DNA of 22,253 nt from an uncultured Prevotella sp. (GTDB lineage Bacteria > Bacteroidota > Bacteroidia > Bacteroidales > Bacteroidaceae): NCBI GenBank assembly GCA_905211345.1, contig CAJMAO010000019.1, positions 1-22,253 of the forward strand, written 5' to 3'. How positions within the stretch are numbered: position 1 is the first letter of the stretch; each line of letters begins with the position of its first letter. The notes under the pieces were generated by a model, which worked only from the letters and a program-made list of their open reading frames with translations, had not been told where the DNA came from and did no database searches. Made by a program: the position numbers and the translations under genes. This document shows, piece after piece, positions 13,856 to 21,253 of the stretch.

Positions 13856-14107
13856 TACGATAATGATATGGCGATAGCCGAGTTTGTAAAGGAAATGCGC
13901 AAGAAGTTCGGCCTGACTCAGGTTGACTTGGCCGACAAGTCTGGCGTTGGCCTGCGTTTCGTGCGCGAGCTGGAACAGGGCAAGCAAACTTTGCGCATGG
14001 ACAAGATAAACCAAGTGCTGCGCCTATTCGGCCGCCACGTGGGGCCGGTGTTACAGCAGGCAAATGACAAGCAGGAAAGTTCACAGAGACAAGCAGACAG
14101 GTTATGA
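13850..14107 (+). CDS. hipB: HipB-like antitoxin and autorepressor
   Basis: An 85-residue XRE-type helix-turn-helix protein: AIAEFVKEMRKKFGLTQVDLADKSGVGLRFVRELEQGKQTLRMDKINQVLRLFG covers the whole domain at about residues 8-62. The typical HipB feature ELEQGKQTL follows the recognition helix. The C-terminal tail (QQANDKQESSQRQADRL) is polar and probably flexible. In HipBA systems HipB binds DNA and the kinase; here it should bind the three upstream operators. Start may be the ATG at 13850 or the one at 13868 (MAIAEF). The stop codon overlaps the hipS start (ATGA), a sign of translational coupling. Confidence 0.85.
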   Translation: MNYDNDMAIAEFVKEMRKKFGLTQVDLADKSGVGLRFVRELEQGKQTLRMDKINQVLRLFGRHVGPVLQQANDKQESSQRQADRL

Positions 14108-14430
14108 AACGTGCGTTGATATATCTTTACGACCGCCTTGCGGGCCGTCTCACAGAAGACGAGAACGGGTTTACGTTCGAGTACGACTCCGCTTACCTCG
14201 CATCGGCCGGCGCCGAGGCCGTAAGCCTTACGCTTCCGCTTAGGGCGGAGCCTTACCATGACACTGTGTTATTCCCGTTTTTCGACGGTCTCATACCCGA
14301 AGGCTGGTTGCTCGACATAGCCGAGCGCAGCTGGAAGATAAACCAGCGCGACCGCATGTCGCTGCTGCTAGCCTGCTGCAAGGACTGCATCGGGGCGGTA
14401 AGCGTCATTCCCGAGGAAGTTAAGAATTAA
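14104..14430 (+). CDS. hipS: HipS-like protein: stand-alone HipA N-terminal subdomain
   Basis: A 108-residue protein equivalent to the N-subdomain 1 of HipA: MKRALIYLYDRLAGRLTEDENGFTFEYDSAYLASAGAEAVSLTLPLR, then FPFFDGLIPEGWLLDIAERSWKINQRDRMSLLLACCKDCIGAVSVIP, with the conserved FFDGLIPEGWLL motif. In the HipBST system of enteropathogenic E. coli the separate HipS protein, not HipB, neutralises the kinase. By analogy this should be the antitoxin; that is inference. It overlaps hipB by 4 bp. Its last codons and stop (AAG AAT TAA) lie at the edge of the AT-rich spacer repeat, so the end of the gene may have been reshaped by it. Confidence 0.8.
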   Translation: MKRALIYLYDRLAGRLTEDENGFTFEYDSAYLASAGAEAVSLTLPLRAEPYHDTVLFPFFDGLIPEGWLLDIAERSWKINQRDRMSLLLACCKDCIGAVSVIPEEVKN

Positions 14431-14528
14431 GAGTTGGGAATTAAGAAAAACATGTCTTGTTGTGGCAAAGGTAATTTTCTTAATTGGCTTTCGCCGACTT
14501 TCAGTTCTTAACTCTTAACTCTTAATTC
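14424..14528 (+). other. AT-rich nested hairpin separating hipS from hipT
   Basis: The outer arms GAATTAAGAGTT (14424-14435) and AACTCTTAATTC (14517-14528) pair perfectly over 12 bp. The inner arms AATTAAGAAAA (14439-14449) and TTTTCTTAATT (14475-14485) pair over 11 bp. The right outer arm is preceded by CTTAACTCTTAACTCTTAA tandem words. It could attenuate transcription into hipT, or be a small repeat insertion. Confidence 0.55.
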
Positions 14529-14577
14529 ACAAAGTGTTGCTTTCTTGATTCTTAACCCTTAATTTTTAATTCAAAAA

Positions 14578-15516
14578 GTGAAGTGCTTATACTGTTATAA
14601 AGACCTGAAGGAAGGGCAAGCAGACTATCATCCGGCTTGCGCCCGCAAGTTTTTCGGCGTGAAAAACGTGCCTAAACTGCCTTACGTCCGCGCCCAGCTG
14701 GGCGACTTGGCGCGCAAGGTCGTACGTGCGCAGACCACCCTCACCGGCGTGCAGGCGAAGCTCTCGCTTGACATCGACCGCGGAGGCCGCAACGAACCCG
14801 ACCGCTTCACAATCGTAGGATTGTGGGGCAGGTTCATCCTTAAGCCGCAAACCAATTCGTACCGCGCGCTGCCTGAGCTTGAAGACCTTACCATGCATCT
14901 AGCCGAGGCGGCCAAGATTGTCACCGTGCCGCACAGCCTCATACGCTTCAGCGACGGCGAATTGTGCTATATCACGCGCCGCATAGACCGTCTGCCTGAC
15001 GGCGGGAAGGTGCCTATGGAAGACATGTGCCAGCTGACGGAGCGCCTTACTGAATATAAATACAAGGGGTCTTACGAACAGATAGCCAAGGCCATACGCC
15101 GCTATTCGTCGGCTCCGCAGCTCGACGTGGTAAACTTCTGGGAAGTGGTGGTGTTCTCATGGATAACTGGCAACGCCGACATGCACCTCAAGAACTTCTC
15201 GCTCTACAACCCGATGCACGGCGGCTACACGCTAACCCCGGCCTACGACATGCTCGCAACGACGCTCGTCATGCCCGACGACACCGAGGAACTGGCCCTG
15301 ACGCTTAACGGAAAGAAGCGCAAACTGCGCAAGGCCGACTTCATAAAGTCTATCATTACGTCAGGTGTCGACGAGAAAGTGATTGACAACATAGCGCGCC
15401 GCTTTGGCCGTGTGCTTCCGCAATGGTTTGAGCTAATCGACCGCTCGTTTCTTCCCGAAGACCTGCGCAAGGCTTACAAGAACCTCATTTTGCGCCGCAT
15501 GATTATGTTAAGGTAA
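14578..15516 (+). CDS. hipT: HipT-like serine/threonine kinase toxin
   Basis: A 312-residue HipA-fold kinase lacking the N-subdomain encoded by hipS. Catalytic parts are complete: GNADMHLKN at 198-206 gives the catalytic Asp201 and metal-binding Asn206, and PAYDML holds the metal-binding Asp224. The loop TTLTGVQAKLSL (T53, T54, L55, T56) corresponds to the SIS loop autophosphorylated in E. coli HipT, with Thr in place of Ser. The N-terminus carries C3, C6, H18 and C21 (CLYC...HPAC), a possible zinc-binding knuckle. E. coli HipT phosphorylates tryptophanyl-tRNA synthetase; the target here is unknown. The start is GTG, since no in-frame ATG precedes the Cys cluster. It lies 147 bp after hipS. 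Confidence 0.85.
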   Translation: MKCLYCYKDLKEGQADYHPACARKFFGVKNVPKLPYVRAQLGDLARKVVRAQTTLTGVQAKLSLDIDRGGRNEPDRFTIVGLWGRFILKPQTNSYRALPELEDLTMHLAEAAKIVTVPHSLIRFSDGELCYITRRIDRLPDGGKVPMEDMCQLTERLTEYKYKGSYEQIAKAIRRYSSAPQLDVVNFWEVVVFSWITGNADMHLKNFSLYNPMHGGYTLTPAYDMLATTLVMPDDTEELALTLNGKKRKLRKADFIKSIITSGVDEKVIDNIARRFGRVLPQWFELIDRSFLPEDLRKAYKNLILRRMIMLR

Positions 15517-15543
15517 GGATTGGAGGTTTTTCTATCTTTATAC

Positions 15544-15586
15544 TACAGAGTTTTCGTTATGTAAAATTCGTAACGAAAACTCTGTA
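15544..15586. other. Perfect 16-bp hairpin after hipT
   Basis: ACAGAGTTTTCGTTA at 15545-15559 and its exact complement at 15571-15585, extended by one T-A pair, enclose an 11-nt loop. It sits 28 bp after the hipT stop. No T-run follows on the plus strand, so it is either a weak terminator or an end of a lost mobile element. Confidence 0.6.
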
Positions 15587-15820
15587 ATGCTAATATTATG
15601 ATAAGGTGGTTTGGGTTTGCTTTGCTTGTATTCACGGTTCATCCATTAATGTCGTCAAGCCTTGTCGTTTCAATTTGGGAGATTCAATGTCCTTTAGTAT
15701 GTTGTAATGGCGGTTTCCCGTTATTTCCTTTTGAAAAAATAGTAATGATATTTTTAATAGTAAAGGCTCGTTTGTGCTTTTATTGGCTGGCGTTGCTGGT
15801 AAAATCACAACTATTGGGTA
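15587..15820. other. AT-rich gene-free stretch between hipT and tetR
   Basis: Lower in GC than the genes on either side. Open frames on both strands (77 and 90 codons) have no recognisable domain and no usable promoter, so I do not call genes here. It could be decayed mobile DNA, given the hairpin at its left edge, but no terminal repeat was found at the right. Confidence 0.4.
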
Positions 15821-15851
15821 TTGTCCGTTAATCCGTGTTTGCGTACTTTTG
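15821..15851 (+). promoter_or_regulatory. tetR promoter
   Basis: TTG at 15821-15823, a 20-bp spacer, and TACTTTTG at 15844-15851. The transcript would begin near 15857, which places the usable start codon at 15875. Confidence 0.75.
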
Positions 15852-15874
15852 CAGATGTCATAACGTTTTACGGA

Positions 15875-16486
15875 ATGCAGACACCGAAAGATTACATAAG
15901 GCAAGACTTGCTGCGCGCCGCCGGGGATTTGTTCTATGAAAAGGGCTATCTCGGCGTGTCGATGCGTGCCGTTGCGGCGCGGTCGGGCGTGGGGTTGAGC
16001 AACATATACAACTATTTCAGGAGCAAGGACGACCTATTCCGCGCCGTCGTTGCACCCGCCATGCACGGCCTCGAACGAATGCTCGACGAGCATCACGGTC
16101 GCGCCGGACATGACATAATGAACATGTGCAACAACGAATATTACGCTTTCCTCGTGAAAGAGTACACCGACTACATCAACCGCAACCGCCGCCTGTTGGC
16201 CATACTGCTGCTGAAGGCGCGCGGTTCGTCGCTCGCCGGCTACAAGGCCGACTTCACCCGGTACGCCACTGAGACGGTGAAGGCATACTTCGCAGAGATG
16301 AAGCGGCGGCATCCACAATTGCAAACGGACATATCCGACTTCTCAATACAGGTACATTCGGTGTGGATTTTCAGCATGTTCGAGGAGATACTGACGCGCG
16401 GTGTCAGTCCGGGTGACGTGCCGCGTGTGGTAGGCGAATACATGACAATCGAGATTTCAGGATGGAGAGAGCTTATGAAAATATAA
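15875..16486 (+). CDS. TetR/AcrR-family transcriptional regulator
   Basis: A 203-residue regulator from the ATG at 15875. The N-terminal helix-turn-helix is textbook: IRQDLLRAAGDLFYEKGYLGVSMRAVAARSGVGLSNIYNYFRSKDDLFRAVV, at about residues 8-59. The C-terminal ligand-binding domain is helical and unassigned. An upstream in-frame ATG at 15821 lies inside the promoter and adds non-homologous sequence, so it is rejected. The gene ends in a terminator that overlaps its stop codon, so it is transcribed alone. The fused ABC exporter follows 323 bp later on the same strand; control of that exporter by this repressor is a reasonable guess from context only. Confidence 0.9.
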   Translation: MQTPKDYIRQDLLRAAGDLFYEKGYLGVSMRAVAARSGVGLSNIYNYFRSKDDLFRAVVAPAMHGLERMLDEHHGRAGHDIMNMCNNEYYAFLVKEYTDYINRNRRLLAILLLKARGSSLAGYKADFTRYATETVKAYFAEMKRRHPQLQTDISDFSIQVHSVWIFSMFEEILTRGVSPGDVPRVVGEYMTIEISGWRELMKI

Positions 16487-16502
16487 GCTCTCTCTTTTTT
16501 TT
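16465..16502 (+). terminator. tetR intrinsic terminator overlapping the stop codon
   Basis: GAGAGAGCTTAT (16465-16476) pairs with ATAAGCTCTCTC (16483-16494) around a 6-nt loop, followed by eight T. The last codons and TAA of tetR form part of the hairpin. Confidence 0.9.
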
Positions 16503-16523
16503 GAACATTGTCAGGATATGTTC
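16503..16523. promoter_or_regulatory. Small inverted repeat, possible operator
   Basis: GAACAT and ATGTTC form a 6-bp inverted repeat with a 9-bp centre, directly after the tetR terminator and upstream of the ABC gene. Size fits a repressor site but there is no second copy to support it. Confidence 0.2.
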
Positions 16524-16602
16524 GCTTTAGCCTCAGGGCGCGTTTTCAGACATATAAAACGGCTGCCTTGTAACCTGCTGATAGTCAGCAATTTGCCAAT
16601 AT

Positions 16603-16678
16603 GCCGTCTTTCAGCCTGCAAAAGGTGGCTTTTTAGGCGGTGAAAGACGGCCTTTTGGAAGGCAAAAGACCACCTTTC
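16603..16678. repeat. Prevotella-type repeat cluster upstream of the ABC exporter
   Basis: GCCGTCTTTCA (16603-16613) and TGAAAGACGGC (16641-16651) are perfect 11-bp complements. An AAAAGGTGGCTTTT unit lies in the loop and an AAAAGACCACCTTTC unit after it. The remaining 130 bp before the ABC gene show no TAnnTTTG box. Confidence 0.65.
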
Positions 16679-16809
16679 AGAAAACAGCAAGGCGAGGATG
16701 AGGTAAGAAATGGCGGCCAACCGCCCGCCGACAGGCGTCGTCCGCAAATATCATATAAGGAATATCCGGCCCATCCGACCTATCTATCAACCAAACAATA
16801 ATAAAGAAA

Positions 16810-19800
16810 ATGAAAACATTAAGCAGACTTCAAGGCTACATGGGGCGGCGCAAGGCGCTGCTGCCGTTGGCCGTCGGACTGTCCGCCTTGGGAGGACTGA
16901 CAGGCTTCGCGCCATTCGTATTCATCTGGCTCATCGTGAAAGAGCTTCTTGCAGGCGGCTCGCCCGGGGCTTCGCATCATGTTTCCGCCTACGCATTGTG
17001 GGCGGCAGGCACGGCCGTGGGTGGCGTAGTGCTGTATTTCGGCGCACTGATGTGCTCGCACTTGGCGGCATTTCGCGTGGAGAGCAACATACGCAAGAGC
17101 GCCATGCGGCGCATCGTCAACATGCCGCTGGGCTTCTTCGACACCACCACGAGCGGCAAAATACGCAAAATCATAGACGACAACGCCGGCATAACCCACT
17201 CGTTCCTTGCCCACCAACTGCCCGACATGGCCGGCACCGCGCTCGTTCCCTTGCTGGCCGTTGGGCTCATTGCCGTGTTCGACTGGCGGCTGGGTTTGGC
17301 CTGTCTCGTGCCCGTATTCACGGCGATAGGCATCATGACGTACACCATGAACACGCGCGGCAGGGCCTTCATGCGCGAGTATATGACCCTACTTGAACAG
17401 ATGAACACCGAGGCTGTGGAGTATGTGCGCGGCATACCTGTGGTAAAGGTGTTCCAGCAGACAGTATTCTCGTTCAAGAACTTCTACCGCACCATAATGC
17501 AATACAACAAGACCGCCACGCATTACACCCTGCTTTGGCAACGCCCCATGACGCTCTACACGGTCATAATCAACAGCTTCGCATACCTGCTTGTGCCCGT
17601 TGCCGTAATCCTTACGGGCATGGGCGAGGGGCTTGGCGCGGTAATGCTGAACCTCATCTTGTTCGTACTCGTAACGCCGGTGTTTTCCGAATGTGTGATG
17701 AAGAGCATGTACATAGGCCAGGCTTTCGGCCAGGCCGACGAGGCTGTACGCCGCCTCGACGCACTCACGGCGTACCCGGAACTGAAGGAAACGGCTGCGC
17801 CAAAAGTGCCAAAGGCGTTTGACATTACGTTTAATGGTGTAACATTCGCCTATCCCAGCACTGATGCCAACGTGCTTAAAGATGTCACATTTACGGTAAA
17901 GCAAGGGCAAAGAGTTGCCCTCGTGGGTGCTTCGGGCAGCGGAAAGACCACCATAGCACGTCTTGTTCCGCGCTTTTACGACGTAAAGTCGGGTTCGGTG
18001 GAGATTGGAGGAATAGACGTACGCGACATCAGCCACGACTGCCTGATGCGCACAGTGTCGTTCGTCTTCCAGAATCCGCAGCTCATGAAGGCGTCCATCC
18101 TTGAGAACATACGCTACGGCAAGCCCGAAGCCACGCTGGAAGAGGTAGGCCGAGCCGTCGACATGGCGCAGTGCCGCGACATCATCAACCGCCTGCCCGA
18201 CGGGCTTGACACCATAATCGGCACTGAGGGCACTTACCTCTCGGGCGGCGAACGGCAACGCATCGCCCTGGCAAGGGCGTTTCTGAAGGACGCACCTATA
18301 ATCATATTAGACGAGGCCACGGCCTTTGCCGACCCCGAGAACGAGCACCTTGTACAGCTTGCCCTGCGCCGCCTGACGCGCGGAAAGACCGTGCTCACAA
18401 TAGCGCACCGCCTAAACAGCGTGGCCGATGCCGACGAGATAATAGTCATGGACGGTGGATGCATAGCCGAACGAGGCACGCATGATGCCCTGCTCTGCCG
18501 TAAAGGTATATATTATAACAGGTGGAACGAATACTGCGAGGCCGTAAAATGGACGATAGGAAAGTCTGCTAAGAAATCACAAAAAGCGAAACACCATCCT
18601 GCCGGCACTGCGGAACAGAGTATGAAGTCGCCATCAACGGACGTTCCGCATTTGTATGAAACAATAGAAAAGACTTGTTCTTCCACACAGGAAAAGACTG
18701 GAGGGCCTTTGGCGTTTATAAGCCGCCGCTTCGCCTTGTCTGCCAAAGGAGCACGCGACTTCAGCCGGGGCGTGGCATGGACTACGCTGTTCGACCTCGT
18801 GATGATGCTTCCCGCCGTGTTCGTATTCATCTTCCTGGCCGACGCCTTGCCGCCTATTACCGGCGCAGGGACGGCCTTCGGCTACTCGCTTGCCTTCTAT
18901 TCCGCGCTCGCCCTGGCGTTCATGGCGGTGATGTATATAGTTGGCGTACGCCAGTACCACAGCACTTACACCAGTGTTTACGCCGAAAGTGCAAACCGAC
19001 GCATAGCCCTTGCCGAGAAACTGCGTCGCCTGCCGCTGGCCTTTTTCGGCGAGAAAAACCTGTCAGACCTCACCGCCACAATAATGGACGACTGCACCGA
19101 CCTCGAACACACGTTTTCACACTCCGTGCCGCAGCTGTTTGCTTCGCTTATATGCCTTGTCCTCATAGCCGCTGGCATGGCTGCATACTGCTGGCCGCTG
19201 GCCGCCGCACTGTTCTGGGTTGTGCCCGTCGCACTGGGCACATTGCTGCTTGCAAACCGATGGATGAGGCGTAGCAACAAGGTGAACTACATGAACAGGC
19301 GTGCCGTTACGGAGATAATACAGGAAGGACTGGACACTGTTCAGGAAATAAAGTCTTACGGACAGGAGAGCCGTTACGCATCGAAGCTCGATCGCGCGAT
19401 AGACCGTTACGAGCGCATAATGACTCGAGGAGAACTTATGTTGGGCACAATCGTCAACGGTTCGCAGAGCATACTGAAGCTCGGTCTTGCCTCGGTAGTG
19501 ATTACAGGGGCGTGGCTCATGGCCACAGGCGCGGTGGATTTGTTCACTTATCTTGTCTTCCTAATCGTAGGGTCGCGCGTTTACAGCCCCATAAACGAAG
19601 TGCTTAACAACCTGGCCGCGCTTACTTATCTCGATGTGCGCATCGCCCGGATGAACGAAATGGAGCGGATGCCAGTGCAGGAAGGGGCAGATGCGCCCAT
19701 GGGCGGCGGTTACGACATAGCCTTCGAGCACGTAAGTTTCGCTTATGAAGACAAGAAACAAGTGCTTAAAGACGTATCTTTCACGGCACGTCAGGGCGAA

Positions 19801-20445
19801 ATAACTGCGCTCATAGGCCCGTCGGGCGGAGGCAAGAGTACCGCTGCACGCCTGGCGGCACGCTTCTGGGATATCCATTCAGGACACATAACCCTCGGAG
19901 GGGTCGACATCTCAACCATAGACCCCGAGGCTCTGCTGCGCAACTTCTCAATAGTGTTCCAAGACGTAGTGCTGTTCAACGCCTCCGTAATTGACAACAT
20001 ACGCATAGGCCGGCGCGATGCAAGCGACGAGGAGGTGCTCCGCGTGGCACGCCTTGCCTGCTGCGACGAGTTCGTGAGGCGTCTGCCCGACGGCTACGAC
20101 ACCGTAATCGGCGAGAACGGACAGACACTATCGGGCGGCGAGCGGCAGCGCATATCCATCGCCCGGGCACTGTTGAAGGATGCGCCTGTGGTGCTGCTTG
20201 ACGAGGCCACGGCGTCTCTGGACGTTGAGAACGAGACACTAATCCAAGCCGGAATATCTGAACTGGTACGCAATAAGACCGTACTCATAATAGCCCACCG
20301 CATGCGCACCATAGCCAATGCCGACAAGATATTCGTGCTCGACGGCGGAACAATTGTCGAGTGGGGCACGCCCGAAGATTTGAAAGCACGCGGCGGATAC
20401 TTCGCCCGTATGCTGGCGTTGCAGCAGGAAACGGCAGGCAGGTAA
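16810..20445 (+). CDS. Fused tandem ABC exporter (TMD-NBD-TMD-NBD)
   Basis: A 1211-residue protein joining two complete ABC half-exporters. Half 1: membrane domain at about 15-310, Walker A GASGSGKTT at about 373-381, signature LSGGERQRIALARAF near 477, Walker B IIILDEATAFADPENE near 498, H-loop TIAHRL. Half 2: membrane domain at about 650-900, Walker A GPSGGGKST at 1003-1011, signature LSGGERQRISIARAL near 1107, Walker B VVLLDEATASLDVENE near 1127, H-loop IIAHRM. Both ATP sites look complete, though the D-loops differ (AFAD versus SLD). A Lys- and Ser-rich linker of about 70 residues (575-645) joins them. Bacterial exporters of this class are usually two separate half-size genes. Substrate is unknown; drug, lipid or siderophore transport are all possible. 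It follows tetR. Confidence 0.9.
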   Translation: MKTLSRLQGYMGRRKALLPLAVGLSALGGLTGFAPFVFIWLIVKELLAGGSPGASHHVSAYALWAAGTAVGGVVLYFGALMCSHLAAFRVESNIRKSAMRRIVNMPLGFFDTTTSGKIRKIIDDNAGITHSFLAHQLPDMAGTALVPLLAVGLIAVFDWRLGLACLVPVFTAIGIMTYTMNTRGRAFMREYMTLLEQMNTEAVEYVRGIPVVKVFQQTVFSFKNFYRTIMQYNKTATHYTLLWQRPMTLYTVIINSFAYLLVPVAVILTGMGEGLGAVMLNLILFVLVTPVFSECVMKSMYIGQAFGQADEAVRRLDALTAYPELKETAAPKVPKAFDITFNGVTFAYPSTDANVLKDVTFTVKQGQRVALVGASGSGKTTIARLVPRFYDVKSGSVEIGGIDVRDISHDCLMRTVSFVFQNPQLMKASILENIRYGKPEATLEEVGRAVDMAQCRDIINRLPDGLDTIIGTEGTYLSGGERQRIALARAFLKDAPIIILDEATAFADPENEHLVQLALRRLTRGKTVLTIAHRLNSVADADEIIVMDGGCIAERGTHDALLCRKGIYYNRWNEYCEAVKWTIGKSAKKSQKAKHHPAGTAEQSMKSPSTDVPHLYETIEKTCSSTQEKTGGPLAFISRRFALSAKGARDFSRGVAWTTLFDLVMMLPAVFVFIFLADALPPITGAGTAFGYSLAFYSALALAFMAVMYIVGVRQYHSTYTSVYAESANRRIALAEKLRRLPLAFFGEKNLSDLTATIMDDCTDLEHTFSHSVPQLFASLICLVLIAAGMAAYCWPLAAALFWVVPVALGTLLLANRWMRRSNKVNYMNRRAVTEIIQEGLDTVQEIKSYGQESRYASKLDRAIDRYERIMTRGELMLGTIVNGSQSILKLGLASVVITGAWLMATGAVDLFTYLVFLIVGSRVYSPINEVLNNLAALTYLDVRIARMNEMERMPVQEGADAPMGGGYDIAFEHVSFAYEDKKQVLKDVSFTARQGEITALIGPSGGGKSTAARLAARFWDIHSGHITLGGVDISTIDPEALLRNFSIVFQDVVLFNASVIDNIRIGRRDASDEEVLRVARLACCDEFVRRLPDGYDTVIGENGQTLSGGERQRISIARALLKDAPVVLLDEATASLDVENETLIQAGISELVRNKTVLIIAHRMRTIANADKIFVLDGGTIVEWGTPEDLKARGGYFARMLALQQETAGR

Positions 20446-20456
20446 GTCGCTGACAA

Positions 20457-20491
20457 GTCGTCGGCAATGCGGAAAACACATTGCCGACGAC
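20457..20491 (+). terminator. Hairpin after the ABC exporter
   Basis: GTCGTCGGCAATG (20457-20469) and CATTGCCGACGAC (20479-20491) pair perfectly over 13 bp, 11 bp after the stop codon. The stem is strong but no T-run follows, so termination is probable rather than certain. Confidence 0.6.
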
Positions 20492-20535
20492 GCCTTATAG
20501 CCAACGTATTTACGAAAGGCCGCATTTCACCTTGC

Positions 20536-20600
20536 AAAAAGCCGTGAATTACACGCTAAAATACCGTCTTTTACAATGCGAGATGCCGTCTATTGGGAAA
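20536..20600. repeat. Degenerate Prevotella-type repeats
   Basis: AAAAAGCCGT, ATACCGTCTTTTAC and GATGCCGTCTATTG are imperfect copies of the GCCGTCTTTT unit, without a good stem. The rest of the 230-bp gap holds nothing I recognise. Confidence 0.4.
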
Positions 20601-20676
20601 TGACCGGGGATAAAGCGTGTTGCGTGTTGGTTTTTATCGTCTATGGTTTTGCTCAACTATGTCATGTTGTTTTGCG

Positions 20677-21108
20677 TTAATCAGGCACGTCAACGGTAAT
20701 ACCCGACACACTGCTAACCGCGATAAACCGCGCGTGGAGCTTTATCTCCTCGCCACTACCGTGACAGGATATTCTCAAATCCTTCCATCCGTCGGCGGTT
20801 TCGGCGATGCTTATACTCGCGCTTGGCATGTTGTTTCCATTCGGCATGAAGCTGTTTACGCTGACATTTATCAAGTCGAGGACGATTTGTACTGCGTTCA
20901 CTTCCCTCTGCCGCCATTTTTCTGGCAGTTGCTGAGGCAATTTACGGGTGATGAAAGACAGCTGGGCGTTCGTATCTTCACCGAAGTTGAAGCAGAGATA
21001 TTGCATTTCCACGCCGTCGAGCGACGGCAACTCGCCGCTACCGTAAATGTGTTCCATGCCGCCTGTCCTGCAACATTGCAGCAGCCATCGACCTTTTTCG
21101 CTTTTCAT
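20677..21108 (-). CDS. Imm50-like immunity protein candidate
   Basis: A 143-residue soluble protein with no signal peptide. The arrangement ELPSLDGVEMQYLCFNFG, then LSFITRKLPQQLPEKWRQREVNAVQIVLDLINVSV, then ADGWKDLRISCHGSGEEIKLHARFIAVSSV resembles the Imm50 immunity family of polymorphic toxin systems as I remember it. The shared features are a LPSL..V opening, a P.KW...N.VQ..L core and a C-terminal strand pair. This is pattern memory, not a search result. No toxin gene is beside it, so it would be an orphan immunity gene. It has its own promoter and is divergent from the merR unit. The start ATG at 21108 is the first after the promoter. Confidence 0.6.
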   Translation of the reverse strand: MKSEKGRWLLQCCRTGGMEHIYGSGELPSLDGVEMQYLCFNFGEDTNAQLSFITRKLPQQLPEKWRQREVNAVQIVLDLINVSVNSFMPNGNNMPSASISIAETADGWKDLRISCHGSGEEIKLHARFIAVSSVSGITVDVPD

Positions 21109-21150
21109 AACCTTGTTTATGTTTTGCAGGTTTTACATATTCCGTAATGA

Positions 21151-21180
21151 CAAAAATAGCGAAATTCAAGTTAAGTTCAA
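21151..21180 (-). promoter_or_regulatory. Promoter of the Imm50-like gene
   Basis: On the minus strand: TTG (21180-21178), a 19-bp spacer and TATTTTTG (21158-21151). The -33 element is 9 bp from the one of the divergent plus-strand promoter. Confidence 0.65.
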
Positions 21181-21188
21181 TCCAAACC

Positions 21189-21219
21189 TTGATTTATTTG
21201 GCAAAAAAACGTATCTTTG
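21189..21219 (+). promoter_or_regulatory. Promoter of the small ORF-merR unit
   Basis: TTG at 21189-21191, a 20-bp spacer and TATCTTTG at 21212-21219. The transcript would start near 21225. Confidence 0.7.
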
Positions 21220-21253
21220 CGGATGCAACATAGATATTAAGGAGGAACGGAAC

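Noticed and set aside
15821..15874. Upstream in-frame start extending tetR by 18 residues
   Set aside because: It overlaps the promoter; the TetR fold begins right after the ATG at 15875.
15598..15904. Open frames of 77 (plus) and 90 (minus) codons
   Set aside because: No domain, and the minus frame covers the tetR promoter; kept only as a possible decayed remnant.
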